From positions 124,001 through 188,000 of the forward strand of contig NZ_VLLB01000006.1 in assembly GCF_007830455.1 (NCBI RefSeq): 64,000 nucleotides of DNA. The letters run 5' to 3'. Source of the stretch: Pseudoduganella lurida (GTDB lineage: Bacteria; Pseudomonadota; Gammaproteobacteria; Burkholderiales; Burkholderiaceae_D). The notes below the pieces were generated by a model, which was given only the letters and a program-made list of their open reading frames with translations, was not told the origin of the DNA and made no database searches. This document shows positions 8,524 through 17,805 of the stretch, piece after piece (the first letter of the stretch is position 1; each line of letters starts with the position of its first letter). The translations under genes and the position numbers were made by a program.

Positions 8524-10037
8524 CAGAGCTCCTGCCCCGCGTCGAGCGCCACGTCGCGCACGGTGTCGATGAACACCTGCGCGCGGTGCGCATAATTCTT
8601 GAACATGTCCAGGCTGGCGCACGCGGGCGACAGCAGCACGGCGTCACCCGACTGCGCCAGCGCGGCGGCGCGCTTCGTGGCTTCTTCCAGGGTCTTGAAA
8701 TCTTCCAGGTGCACGCCGGTGTCCGCCAGCGCGGTACGGAGGGCCGGCGCATCGCGGCCGATCAGCACCACGGCGCGCACGTAACGGGACACGGGGCCGG
8801 CCAGCGGATCGAATGCCTGGCCCTTGCCGTCGCCACCGGCGATCAGCACCAGCTTCTGGCTGTCGCCCGTGAAAGCGGTGCCGAGACCGTCGATGGCGGC
8901 CACGGTGGCGCCCACGTTGGTGCCCTTGCTGTCGTCATAGAAATCGACGCCGTTGATCGACGCGACCAGCTCCACGCGGTGCGGCTGGCCGCGATAATCG
9001 CGCAGGCCGTGCAGCAGCGGCGCCAGTGGCAGGCCGATGGCGCGGCACAGGGCCAGCGCGGCCAGCGCATTCGTCGCGTTGTGCGTGCCGCGGATCTGCA
9101 GCGCATCGGCCGGCATCAATTTTTTTACGCTCGTTTCGACGGCCGGCATGGGTTCATGCTTGCGCCGCGATGATCGGCTTGAACTGCGCGGCTCCGCATC
9201 ATCGACCGGCTCGGCCGTGGCCAGCCAGTGGATGCCGCGCTCGTTGACGAGGCCGAAATCGTTCGGTGCGGATGGTTCATCCGTGCCGAAGGTGATGTTG
9301 GTGCCGGTGGCATTCGCCATGCGCATCACGTAGGCATCGGCGCGGTTCAGCACGCGCACCGTGCCGGCGCCGAAGATGCGCGCCTTGTCGTCCGCATAGG
9401 CCTGCATGGTGCCGTGCCAGTCCAGGTGATCCTGCGTCACGTTCAGCACCGTGGCCACATCGGCCTGCAGCGAATACGTGGTGTGCAGCTGGAAGCTGGA
9501 CAGTTCCAGCACCCAGGCCTGCGGCAGGGACTCGCTGTCCATGGCCTCGCGCAGCACATCGAGCGCGGCCGGGCTGATATTGCCGGCCACCTTGACGGAC
9601 AGGCCGGCGCGTTCGCACAGCTGGCCCGTCAGCGACGTGACCGTGGTCTTGCCGTTGGTGCCCGTGATGGCGATGACCTTCGGCGCGTAGGCGCGGTCCG
9701 TCTTCAGCCAGGCCAGCGCCTGGGCGAACATCTCGATCTCGCCCCAGACGGGAATATTCTTTTCGGCGGCGGCGGGCAGCAGCGCGGACAGTTCGCGGTC
9801 CGGCGCCAGGCCGGGGCTGACGGCAACGAAATCCACCCCATCGAGCAGCCTGGCGTCGAACGGTCCCGCGATGAACTGCGTGCCCGGCAGCGTCTCGCGC
9901 AGGGTGGCCAGGCGGTCCGGCACGCCGCGCGTATCGGCCACGCGCAGCAGCGCGCCGCAGCGGGCCAGCCACTGCGCCATCGCCAGGCCGGATTCCCCCA
10001 GCCCCAGTACCAGCGCGATTTTGCCGTTGTAGATCAT
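8523..10037 (-). CDS. murD: UDP-N-acetylmuramoyl-L-alanine--D-glutamate ligase
   Basis: Adds D-glutamate to UDP-MurNAc-L-Ala. The 504 residues carry the N-terminal GLGESGLA loop, the ATP loop GTNGKTTV and the C-terminal DDSKGTNVGAT motif. It is longer than the roughly 440-470 residues usual for MurD. Extra residues, about 280-306, form a basic Ser/Arg-rich linker between the central domain and the RGTHN motif. The DNA of this linker resembles a short dispersed palindromic repeat and ends in a run of seven A residues (see findings). The enzyme core looks intact. Confidence 0.95.
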   Translation of the reverse strand: MIYNGKIALVLGLGESGLAMAQWLARCGALLRVADTRGVPDRLATLRETLPGTQFIAGPFDARLLDGVDFVAVSPGLAPDRELSALLPAAAEKNIPVWGEIEMFAQALAWLKTDRAYAPKVIAITGTNGKTTVTSLTGQLCERAGLSVKVAGNISPAALDVLREAMDSESLPQAWVLELSSFQLHTTYSLQADVATVLNVTQDHLDWHGTMQAYADDKARIFGAGTVRVLNRADAYVMRMANATGTNITFGTDEPSAPNDFGLVNERGIHWLATAEPVDDAEPRSSSRSSRRKHEPMPAVETSVKKLMPADALQIRGTHNATNALAALALCRAIGLPLAPLLHGLRDYRGQPHRVELVASINGVDFYDDSKGTNVGATVAAIDGLGTAFTGDSQKLVLIAGGDGKGQAFDPLAGPVSRYVRAVVLIGRDAPALRTALADTGVHLEDFKTLEEATKRAAALAQSGDAVLLSPACASLDMFKNYAHRAQVFIDTVRDVALDAGQEL

Positions 10038-10044
10038 CTTGTGA

Positions 10045-11214
10045 TTACCGCAGTTTCAACGTCGACAGGCCGAGCAGCACGAGCATCATCGTGATGATCC
10101 AGAAGCGCACGACGACCTGCGTCTCCTTCCAGCCCTTCTGTTCGAAATGGTGGTGCAGCGGCGCCATCAGGAACACGCGGCGGCCCTGGCCGTAGCGCTT
10201 CTTGGTGTACTTGAACCAGCCCACCTGGATGATCACGGACAGCGTTTCGGCGACAAAAATGCCGCCCATGATGAACAGCACGATCTCCTGGCGCACGATG
10301 ACGGCAATGGTGCCCAGCGCGCCGCCCAGCGCCAGCGCGCCCACGTCGCCCATGAAGACCTGCGCGGGGTGCGTGTTATACCAGAGGAAGGCCAGGCCCG
10401 CGCCGGCCATCGCGCCGACGAAGATGATCAGCTCGCCGGCACCGGGAATGTGCGGGATGAACAGGTATTTCGAGTACGTGGCGCTGCCCGTCAGGTAGGC
10501 GAACAGGCCCAGGCCGGAACCGACCATCACGGTTGGCATGATGGCCAGGCCATCGGCGCCATCGGTGAAGTTGACGGCGTTCGACGTGCCCACGATCACG
10601 CAGTAGGTCAGCGCGATGAAGCCCCACACGCCCAGCGGATAGCTGATCGTCTTGAAGAACGGTACGATCAGGTCGGCCTTCGGCGGCAGGTCCAGCGAGA
10701 AGCCGGACTGCACCCACGCGAAGAACAGCTTGAAGACTTCGGCCGGCGTCGGTGCCGACACGGAGAAGGCCAGGTACAGCGCAGCGGCCACGCCCACCAG
10801 CGACTGCCAGAAGTATTTTTCCGCCGAGCGCATGCCTTCCGGATCCTGGCGCACCACCTTGCGGTAGTCGTCCACCCAGCCCACCGCGCCGAAGCCCAGC
10901 GTGACGACGATGACGGGCCAGATCAGCCGGTTCGACCAGTCGCACCACAGCAGGGTGGCGGTGCCGATCGCGATCAGGATCAGCACGCCGCCCATGGTGG
11001 GCGTGCCATGCTTTTTCAGGTGCGTCTGCGGGCCGTCGGTACGCACGGCCTGGCCGTACTTCATGGCCGTCAGCTTGCGGATGACGGCGGGACCGGCGAC
11101 GAGGCCGATGACGAGGGCCGTGATGGTGGCGAACACCGCGCGGAACGTGATGAAGTTGAAGACGCGGAAAGCGCCTATGTCGTCCTGCAGGTATTGTGCG
11201 AGCCAGAGCAGCAT
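10045..11214 (-). CDS. mraY: Phospho-N-acetylmuramoyl-pentapeptide transferase
   Basis: Integral membrane enzyme that transfers phospho-MurNAc-pentapeptide to undecaprenyl phosphate, making lipid I. The 389 residues have ten predicted membrane segments and the catalytic motifs GFVDDYRK-like (GWVDDYRK), NFTDGADGL and the histidine motif APLHHHFE. It lies two bases after murF and seven before murD. Confidence 0.97.
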   Translation of the reverse strand: MLLWLAQYLQDDIGAFRVFNFITFRAVFATITALVIGLVAGPAVIRKLTAMKYGQAVRTDGPQTHLKKHGTPTMGGVLILIAIGTATLLWCDWSNRLIWPVIVVTLGFGAVGWVDDYRKVVRQDPEGMRSAEKYFWQSLVGVAAALYLAFSVSAPTPAEVFKLFFAWVQSGFSLDLPPKADLIVPFFKTISYPLGVWGFIALTYCVIVGTSNAVNFTDGADGLAIMPTVMVGSGLGLFAYLTGSATYSKYLFIPHIPGAGELIIFVGAMAGAGLAFLWYNTHPAQVFMGDVGALALGGALGTIAVIVRQEIVLFIMGGIFVAETLSVIIQVGWFKYTKKRYGQGRRVFLMAPLHHHFEQKGWKETQVVVRFWIITMMLVLLGLSTLKLR

Positions 11215-11216
11215 GA

Positions 11217-12596
11217 TCAGTGTGGTTCCTTGTTAGCTTGTTGCGGTCCAATCAAATGCTGCACGACCCGCTCCATCTTCATGAAACGGGAGCCCTTGAT
11301 CAAAACTGTGGTGTCCGGCGTCACCGCGGCATCGACTGCCGCCAGCAGTGCGTCGAACGCTTCGAAGTGACGGGCATGCGGTGCCATGAATTGCGCCAGC
11401 TCGCCCGTCACGAGCACCCCTTCGATGCCCTTCTGTGCCGCATACGCGGCGATCTCTTCATGGAACTCGCGGCCCTGCGTGCCCACTTCGCCCATGTCGC
11501 CCAGCACCAGCAGGCGCGGCGCCGGGAAACCGGCCAGCACGTCGATGGCGGCGCGCACGGAGTCCGGGTTGGCGTTGTAGGTGTCGTCGATGACGGCGGC
11601 GCCGTTCGCGGCACGCTTCTGCTGCAGGCGGCCACTGACGGGCGCGAAGCGGTCCAGGCCTTCCTTGATCTTTTCCAGCGCGATGCCGGCCGCATGCGTG
11701 CAGGCGACGGCGGCCAGCGCGTTGCGCACATTGTGTGCGCCGGCGGCCTGCAGACCAATGTAGAACTGTTCCAGCTCGCCGTCCTCGCGCCGGATCGACA
11801 CGAAGATCTCGTTGCCGAAGTCGGCGGGACGGAACGAGCAGCTCACGTCCGCCTCCTTCGTGAGGCCGAAGGTGAGCGTGCGGCGCGCGCCGGCCAGTTC
11901 GCGCCAGATCGGCGTGAACTCGTCCGCCGCGGGGAACACGGCCACGCCGTCCGGCGGCAGCGCGGCCAGCACGGCACCGTTCTCGCGCGCCACGGCTTCC
12001 ACTGTGTGCATGAATTCCTGGTGTTCGCGCTGGGCGTTGTTCACCAGCGCGATGGTCGGCGCGGCGATCTGCGCCAGCCGGCCGATCTCGCCCGGGTGGT
12101 TCATGCCCAGTTCGACGACGGCGGACGAATGGTGCGTGGCCAGCCGGAACAGCGTGAGGGGCACGCCGATCTCGTTGTTCAGGTTGCCCCGCGTGGCCAG
12201 GCGGTCTTCCTCGCCATGCGCGGCGCCCAGGATCGCGGCGATCATTTCCTTCACCGTCGTCTTGCCGTTGCTGCCGGTGACGCCGATGACGGGCAGGTCG
12301 AACTGGTTGCGCCACCAGTGGGCGATCTGGCCCAGTGCCACCAGCGTGTCCGGCACGACGATGGCAGGCAGCGCGAAGCCTTCCGGCACTTCCTCGACGA
12401 CGACAGCGGCCACATGATGCTGCGCGACCTGCGGCAGGAAGCTGTGCGCGTCGAACACTTCGCCGCGCAGCGCGACGAACAGCGCGCCCGGTGCCACCGT
12501 GCGGCTGTCGGTCGACACGCCGTCGAAAGCGACGGCCTCGCCCACCAGCGTGGAACCGGTCAGGGCGTGCAGGAGCTGGTCGAGAGTTGCGCGCAT
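11217..12596 (-). CDS. murF: UDP-N-acetylmuramoyl-tripeptide--D-alanyl-D-alanine ligase
   Basis: Adds the D-Ala-D-Ala dipeptide, completing the cytoplasmic pentapeptide precursor. The 459 residues contain the Mur ligase ATP loop GSNGKTTVKEM, the central motif ELGMNHPGEI and the C-terminal DDTYNANPDS motif. It follows murE by 25 bases, the widest gap among the mur genes here. Confidence 0.97.
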   Translation of the reverse strand: MRATLDQLLHALTGSTLVGEAVAFDGVSTDSRTVAPGALFVALRGEVFDAHSFLPQVAQHHVAAVVVEEVPEGFALPAIVVPDTLVALGQIAHWWRNQFDLPVIGVTGSNGKTTVKEMIAAILGAAHGEEDRLATRGNLNNEIGVPLTLFRLATHHSSAVVELGMNHPGEIGRLAQIAAPTIALVNNAQREHQEFMHTVEAVARENGAVLAALPPDGVAVFPAADEFTPIWRELAGARRTLTFGLTKEADVSCSFRPADFGNEIFVSIRREDGELEQFYIGLQAAGAHNVRNALAAVACTHAAGIALEKIKEGLDRFAPVSGRLQQKRAANGAAVIDDTYNANPDSVRAAIDVLAGFPAPRLLVLGDMGEVGTQGREFHEEIAAYAAQKGIEGVLVTGELAQFMAPHARHFEAFDALLAAVDAAVTPDTTVLIKGSRFMKMERVVQHLIGPQQANKEPH

Positions 12597-12621
12597 TATC
12601 CTGTCACCTTCATGTCGTCCA

Positions 12622-14190
12622 TCAGTTCTGCCTCATCATCGTCAGGCGCGCGGTCAGTGCCAGCTGCGCATGGTCCAGGTCCGAGAACGGCAGCTTCTTG
12701 CCCTTGATCTCCTGGTACGGCTCATGGCCCTTGCCGGCCACCAGGATCACGTCGGCCTTCGCCGCGTTCTTGACGGCGGACAGGATCGCGGCGGCACGGT
12801 CCTCGACCGTCTGCACGGCGCGCGTCGTGTCGGTGCCGGCCACGATCTGTTCGATGATCGAGTGCGGGTCCTCGCTGCGCGGATTGTCGCTGGTGACCAG
12901 CACGTGGTCGGCCAGCGTCTGCGCGATGCGGCCCATCTGCGGGCGCTTGCCCGGATCGCGGTCGCCGCCGCAGCCGAACACGCACCACAGCTGGCCGTTG
13001 CGGTCGGCCGCCACGGCGCGCAGCGCGTCCAGCGTCTTTTCCAGCGCATCGGGCGTGTGCGCATAATCGATGACGACCATCGGCGCCTCGTTGCCGCCGA
13101 CCAGCTGCATGCGGCCCGGCGCGGGCGCCAGCGCTTCGATCGCCTCGACGGCGGCGCGCAGCGGCAGGCCCTTCGCCAGCAGCACGCCCAGCACGCCCAG
13201 CGCATTGCTGACATTGAAGGCGCCCACCAGCTGCGTCTTCACCTGCGCGCTGCCGGCCGGCGTGTCGACATGGAATTCGGTGCCGGCGCTGCGGCTTTTG
13301 ACCTGACTGGCGCGGATCATCGCCACGCCCGGCAGTGCCGCCACGTCGATCTCATTCTTCAGCGTGTAGCCATGGACGGTGGCACCGGCCACCTGCGCGG
13401 CCATGCGCACGCCGGCCGGATCGTCCAGGTTGACCACGGCCGCCTTCAGGCCCGGCCAGGCGAACAGCCTGCCCTTGGCCGCTTCGTAGGCGTCCATCGA
13501 ACCGTGGAAATCGAGGTGGTCGCGCGTGAGGTTGGTAAACAGCGCCACGTCGAAATGCATGCCCGTCACGCGGCCCTGCTCCAGGCCGATGGACGAGACT
13601 TCGATGGCCAGCGCGCGGGCGCCGGCGGCGCGGCATTCGTCCAGCGTGCGGGCCAGCAGCACCTGGTCCGGCGTGGTGTAGCCGGTGGTGGTGAACTGCG
13701 GCTCGCCGCGGCCATGGAACAGGCCCACGCCCAGGGTGCCAATGACGGCCGTCGTGTCGCCGGTGCGCGCCAGTGCGCTGCCGAGCCAGACGGCGGTGGA
13801 GGTCTTGCCATTGGTGCCCGTGATGCCGACGCTGAACATGCCCGCATCCGGACGGCCATACACGGCGTGCGCGATCGGGCCGGCTTGCTGCTGCAGGGAT
13901 GGCACGGCGCGGTGCGCCACCTTCCATTCGGGCTTCCAGTCGAAACCGGCCGGGTCGTAGACCACGGCGGCGGCGCCCTGCTCGATGGCGCCTTCGATGA
14001 AGCTGCGGCCGTCGCCTGCCCCGTCGCCATTGCCATTGCGGTAAGCGAAGAACACATCGCCCGGGCGGATGCGGCGCGAGTCGGAAGCCAGCTGGCCATT
14101 CGGCGCGGCCTGGCGGATCCATGCCGCGATGGCGCCGCTGTCGCTGTCGCTGTCTTTATCGTTATCGTTATGGTCGTTCATGGCGCTCAT
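12622..14190 (-). CDS. murE: UDP-N-acetylmuramoyl-L-alanyl-D-glutamate--2,6-diaminopimelate ligase
   Basis: Adds the third residue, expected to be meso-diaminopimelate, to the peptidoglycan precursor. The ATP loop GTNGKTST and the motif DNPRSEDP, typical of diaminopimelate-specific MurE, are present in 522 residues. The N-terminus has a low-complexity Asn/Asp/Ser segment (about residues 5-18) encoded by short tandem repeats. A start four codons later (MNDHN) is also possible. The ATG shares one base with the ftsI stop. Confidence 0.95.
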   Translation of the reverse strand: MSAMNDHNDNDKDSDSDSGAIAAWIRQAAPNGQLASDSRRIRPGDVFFAYRNGNGDGAGDGRSFIEGAIEQGAAAVVYDPAGFDWKPEWKVAHRAVPSLQQQAGPIAHAVYGRPDAGMFSVGITGTNGKTSTAVWLGSALARTGDTTAVIGTLGVGLFHGRGEPQFTTTGYTTPDQVLLARTLDECRAAGARALAIEVSSIGLEQGRVTGMHFDVALFTNLTRDHLDFHGSMDAYEAAKGRLFAWPGLKAAVVNLDDPAGVRMAAQVAGATVHGYTLKNEIDVAALPGVAMIRASQVKSRSAGTEFHVDTPAGSAQVKTQLVGAFNVSNALGVLGVLLAKGLPLRAAVEAIEALAPAPGRMQLVGGNEAPMVVIDYAHTPDALEKTLDALRAVAADRNGQLWCVFGCGGDRDPGKRPQMGRIAQTLADHVLVTSDNPRSEDPHSIIEQIVAGTDTTRAVQTVEDRAAAILSAVKNAAKADVILVAGKGHEPYQEIKGKKLPFSDLDHAQLALTARLTMMRQN

Positions 14191-15980
14191 TACATGGCCT
14201 CCGGTCCGGAGTCCGCCGGCACCACGATTTCCGTCACCGTGGAATCGGGCGGCACGTTCATCGCGCGCAGCGCGTTCTCGGCCACCTTGGCAAACGTGGG
14301 TGCGGCCACCGAGCCGCCGTAGTGGCCGCCCTCGGTGGGTTCGTCGATCATCACGGCGATCACGAAGCGCGGCGCGGACATCGGCACGATGCCCACGAAC
14401 GAGCCGATGTACTTGCGCGGCATCGCGTAGCGGCCGTTCTCCACCTTGTAGGCGGTGCCCGTCTTGCCGCCCACGCGGTAGCCGGGAATCTGCGCCTTCT
14501 TCGCCGTGCCGTCCTTGCCGGAGACGACCATCTCGAGCATCTCGCGCATGGCGCGCGCCGTTTCCGGCTTGATGATCTGCTGGCCGGCCGGCATCTCGCT
14601 GGCCTTTTCGAACGTGAGGGGGATCGTGTCGCCATCGCGGGCGAACATCAGGTAGGCGCGCGCCAGCTGGATCAGCGACACGGAGATGCCGTTACCGTAG
14701 CTCATGGTGGCCTGCTCGATCGGGCGCCACGACTTATAAGGACGCACGCGGCCGGCCACGGCGCCGGGGAAGCCCCACTTCGGCTGCTGGCCGAAGCCCA
14801 CCTTCGTGAACATCTCCCACATGTCCTGCGACGGCATCGACAGCGCGATCTTCGAGGTGCCGATGTTCGACGACATCTCGACCACCTGCTGCACCGTGAT
14901 CACGCCGTGCGCCTTGGTGTCGCTGATGGTGCGGTCGAGGATCGTCAGGCGGCCGTTGCCCGTGTCGATGGTGCTGTGCGGCGTGACCTTGCCCTTGTCC
15001 ACGGCGAGCGCCACGGTGACGGGCTTCAGGGTGGAGCCGGGCTCGAACGAGTCCGTCATGACGCGGTTGCGCAGCTGCGCGCCGGTCAGCTTGCGGCGGT
15101 CGTTCGGGTCGTAGCTGGGGTAGTTGGCCAGCGCCAGCACCTCGCCCGTGTGCACGTCCAGCACCACGGCGGCGCCGGCCTTGGCCTTGAACTTCTCCAC
15201 GGCGCCCTTGAGCTGCGTGAAGGCGATGTACTGGATCTTCGAATCGACCGACAGCTCCAGGTCCTTGCCGTCGTGCGGCTCGTGCTTGGCGCCGATGTCC
15301 TCGACGATGTGGCCCAGGCGGTCCTTGATGACGCGGCGCGAACCGGTCGAGCCGACCAGCGTCTTCTGGTGCGCCAGCTCCATCGATTCCTGGCCCACGT
15401 CTTCCACGTTGGTGAAGCCCACGACGTGCGTCATGACTTCGCCCTGCGGATAGAAGCGCTTGTATTCCTTGCGCGTGTCGATGCCTTCGATGCCCAGCTT
15501 GGCGATCTTGTCGGCCACGTCCTGCTCGACCTGGCGCTTCAGGTAGACGAAGCCGCGGTCGGAATCGAGCTTCTTGCGCAGGTCGGCCTCGCTCATGTCG
15601 AGCAGGCCGGCCAGCGCGCGGATCTTTTCGGCCGGCGCCTGCAGCACGTCGTCCGGAATCGCCCAGATGGCCTTCACGGGAATCGACGAGGCCAGCACCT
15701 GGCCGTTGCGGTCCATGATCTTGCCGCGCGTGGCCGGCAGTTCGATGGTGCGCGCGTAGCGGATCTCGCCCTGCTTCTGCAGGAACTGGGTGGACACGCC
15801 CTGCAGCCACAAGGCGCGCGCGCCCAGCGCCGCGAACGCGGCGAACAGCACGAACAGCACCACGCGCGAACGCCAGGTGGGCAGGCGCACCGCCAGCACG
15901 GGGCTCTTCGAGAAGGACACGCCTTTCGACGCGGCCACGCGCGCACCGGCCGCACCGCCGTTCCGGGCCGGGCGGTTCAT
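14190..15980 (-). CDS. ftsI: Septal transpeptidase FtsI (penicillin-binding protein 3)
   Basis: Class B penicillin-binding protein that cross-links septal peptidoglycan with FtsW. The 596 residues have one N-terminal membrane anchor (RVVLFVLFAAFAALGARAL), a dimerisation domain and the transpeptidase motifs STLK (nucleophile serine), SSN and KTGTA. The start MNRPARNGG was chosen because it overlaps the ftsL stop by four bases; the longer upstream frame lies inside ftsL. Confidence 0.96.
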   Translation of the reverse strand: MNRPARNGGAAGARVAASKGVSFSKSPVLAVRLPTWRSRVVLFVLFAAFAALGARALWLQGVSTQFLQKQGEIRYARTIELPATRGKIMDRNGQVLASSIPVKAIWAIPDDVLQAPAEKIRALAGLLDMSEADLRKKLDSDRGFVYLKRQVEQDVADKIAKLGIEGIDTRKEYKRFYPQGEVMTHVVGFTNVEDVGQESMELAHQKTLVGSTGSRRVIKDRLGHIVEDIGAKHEPHDGKDLELSVDSKIQYIAFTQLKGAVEKFKAKAGAAVVLDVHTGEVLALANYPSYDPNDRRKLTGAQLRNRVMTDSFEPGSTLKPVTVALAVDKGKVTPHSTIDTGNGRLTILDRTISDTKAHGVITVQQVVEMSSNIGTSKIALSMPSQDMWEMFTKVGFGQQPKWGFPGAVAGRVRPYKSWRPIEQATMSYGNGISVSLIQLARAYLMFARDGDTIPLTFEKASEMPAGQQIIKPETARAMREMLEMVVSGKDGTAKKAQIPGYRVGGKTGTAYKVENGRYAMPRKYIGSFVGIVPMSAPRFVIAVMIDEPTEGGHYGGSVAAPTFAKVAENALRAMNVPPDSTVTEIVVPADSGPEAM

Positions 15981-16249
15981 TCCTGCCCCTCCGTCAGGTA
16001 CTGCGTGCGGGCCGGCGTCAGTTGCGTCATGCCCAGGTCGCGGTGCGCGATGTCCTCGATGCGGGCGTGCTTGCCCAGCGTGGACTGGTCCAGCTGCAGC
16101 TGGGCCCATTCGATGTCGAGCTGGCGTGCCTTGGCCTGCGCCCGTTCCAGTTCGATGAACAGGTGGCGCGCCTGGTACTGCGTATTGACGAGCGCCAGCG
16201 CGCAGCCCACCAGGCAGGCTGCCAGAACCACATTGAGCTTGCCGGTCAC
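15977..16249 (-). CDS. ftsL: Cell division protein FtsL
   Basis: Small bitopic divisome protein that works with FtsB and FtsQ. The 90 residues have a short N-terminus, one membrane helix (about residues 5-22) and a periplasmic coiled-coil stretch rich in Glu, Gln and Leu, the normal layout. It overlaps both rsmH and ftsI by four bases. Confidence 0.92.
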   Translation of the reverse strand: MTGKLNVVLAACLVGCALALVNTQYQARHLFIELERAQAKARQLDIEWAQLQLDQSTLGKHARIEDIAHRDLGMTQLTPARTQYLTEGQE

Positions 16250-17229
16250 GCCCTCACCTCGCTGCCCGTGTCCGGCAGGCGCACAGGAAGACGAACTGCA
16301 ACCCGCATCACGGCGGAGCGCGCGCGCGGATTGGCCTCGACTTCGGCATCGGACGGCTTCACGCGCGCGATCAGCTTGAGCTTCGGCTGCGGCAGGTCGA
16401 CGGCGCGGATTGGCAGGCGGCGGTCCGGCTGCGGCACGTTGGCCAGGCTGGCGAAGTACTGCTTGACGATGCGGTCTTCCAGCGAATGGAAGCTGATGAT
16501 CGACAGGATGCCGCCCGGCGCCAGCGCCTCGTAGGCCTGCTTCAATCCGGCTTCGAGGTCCTCAAGCTCCTGATTGATGAAAATCCGGATAGCCTGAAAG
16601 GTCCGTGTGGCCGGATCCTTGCCCTTCTCCCGGGTTTTGACCGCGCCTGCCACGATGCCGGCAAGCTGTCGTGTGCCTGAAATTGGTTCGACTGCCCGGC
16701 GAGCAACAATCGCCTTTGCAATCTGAAAAGCAAACCGTTCTTCCCCATAATCCCTGATCACCTTTTCGAGAGTCTGTTGCGTTTCCGTGGCCAGCCATTC
16801 GGCCGCGGAGATGCCGCGCGTCGTGTCCATCCGCATGTCCAGCGGACCGTCGTTACGGAAGGAAAAGCCGCGGGCGGCGTCATCGACCTGGGGCGACGAG
16901 ATCCCCAGGTCGAGCAGTACGCCATCGACCTGCGCGACGCCCCGTTCGGCGAGGGCGTCGGCCATCGTCGCGAAGCTGTCGTGCACGATCGTGAAGCGCG
17001 GGTCGGCGATGCCCTGTGCGGTGGCGATCGCCTGCGGGTCCTTGTCGAACGCGATCAGGCGGCCCCGCTCCCCCAGGCGCGACAGCAGCAGGCGGCTGTG
17101 GCCGCCGCGGCCGAAGGTGCCGTCGATATAGGTACCGTGGACACGCTCGCCCGTGATGGCCAGCGCATCGACTGCTTCATCGAGCAGCACGGTGCGATGC
17201 TGGAAGGATGGCTCCGCTGGGTGGGTCAT
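16246..17229 (-). CDS. rsmH: 16S rRNA (cytosine1402-N4)-methyltransferase RsmH
   Basis: SAM-dependent methyltransferase that modifies C1402 of 16S rRNA. The 327 residues contain the SAM site (YIDGTFGRGGHS), DLGISSPQ and the C-terminal ARSAVMRVA end. The start MTHPAEPS matches the family and lies ten bases after mraZ. The middle of the gene, about 16561-16800, has a clearly lower GC content (about 55 percent by hand count against about 69 percent on either side) and different codon choice, while the protein stays in frame (see findings). Confidence 0.96.
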   Translation of the reverse strand: MTHPAEPSFQHRTVLLDEAVDALAITGERVHGTYIDGTFGRGGHSRLLLSRLGERGRLIAFDKDPQAIATAQGIADPRFTIVHDSFATMADALAERGVAQVDGVLLDLGISSPQVDDAARGFSFRNDGPLDMRMDTTRGISAAEWLATETQQTLEKVIRDYGEERFAFQIAKAIVARRAVEPISGTRQLAGIVAGAVKTREKGKDPATRTFQAIRIFINQELEDLEAGLKQAYEALAPGGILSIISFHSLEDRIVKQYFASLANVPQPDRRLPIRAVDLPQPKLKLIARVKPSDAEVEANPRARSAVMRVAVRLPVRLPDTGSEVRA

Positions 17230-17239
17230 GGCGGCGCTC

Positions 17240-17668
17240 TCAGAAGGCAAAGTCGGACAGGTTGGCGGGCATGCCGGCATCGATGGTGGCCTGCTCGTTC
17301 TCGTCCCGCTTGACCGGGTCCCAGATCTCGAAGTGCGTGAGCATGCCGGACAGCACGACCTCGCGGCCCAGGCCGGCGGCAGTGCGCAGTTCCGGGGCGA
17401 CGAGGATGCGGCCGGCCGAATCCATCTCGACATCGACGGCATTGCCCAGCAGGATGCGCTGCCAGCCGCGCGCGGCCATCGGCCAGGCGGCGATCTGGTC
17501 GCGTTTCGCTTCCCATGCATGGCGGGGGTACATCAGCAGGCAGCCATCGGGATGTTTCGTGAGCGTCAGGCGGCCTTCGCACTGGATCAGCAGGGCGTCA
17601 CGGTGCTTGGCGGGAATGGACATCCTGCCTTTCGCATCGAGAGTGATTGCGGACGCGCCTTGGAACAC
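17240..17668 (-). CDS. mraZ: Transcriptional regulator MraZ
   Basis: AbrB-like DNA-binding protein that in other bacteria represses the dcw promoter by binding repeated GTGGG-type boxes upstream. The 142 residues consist of two SpoVT/AbrB-like halves, the first beginning ITLDAKGRMSIP. It is the first gene of the cluster, and the matching boxes are visible upstream at 17743-17778, so autoregulation is likely. Confidence 0.96.
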   Translation of the reverse strand: MFQGASAITLDAKGRMSIPAKHRDALLIQCEGRLTLTKHPDGCLLMYPRHAWEAKRDQIAAWPMAARGWQRILLGNAVDVEMDSAGRILVAPELRTAAGLGREVVLSGMLTHFEIWDPVKRDENEQATIDAGMPANLSDFAF

Positions 17669-17742
17669 GGCTGTATTTTCTCTTCAGAACGTTATTTTTC
17701 GAAACTGTCGTGAACGTCGCGTGATGCCGATCCGCCAGAACA

Positions 17743-17778
17743 TCCCACAAAACTACACTTTTTCACACAGGTGCCCAC
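17743..17778 (-). promoter_or_regulatory. MraZ-binding region: four GTG-type boxes at 10-bp spacing
   Basis: Read on the minus strand, the boxes are GTGGGC (17778-17773), GTGTGA (17768-17763), GTGTAG (17758-17753) and GTGGGA (17748-17743). They start exactly 10 bases apart, about one helical turn, as expected for the ring-shaped MraZ oligomer. The first box overlaps the -10 element. Confidence 0.8.
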
Positions 17779-17805
17779 TTTAGAGTATGGCAAATAGGCG
17801 GTCAA
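17777..17805 (-). promoter_or_regulatory. Sigma70-like promoter of the dcw cluster
   Basis: On the minus strand a -35 element TTGACC (17805-17800) and a -10 element TAAAGT (17782-17777) are separated by 17 bases. It sits just upstream of, and overlaps, the MraZ boxes, about 110 bases before the mraZ start. Confidence 0.65.
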
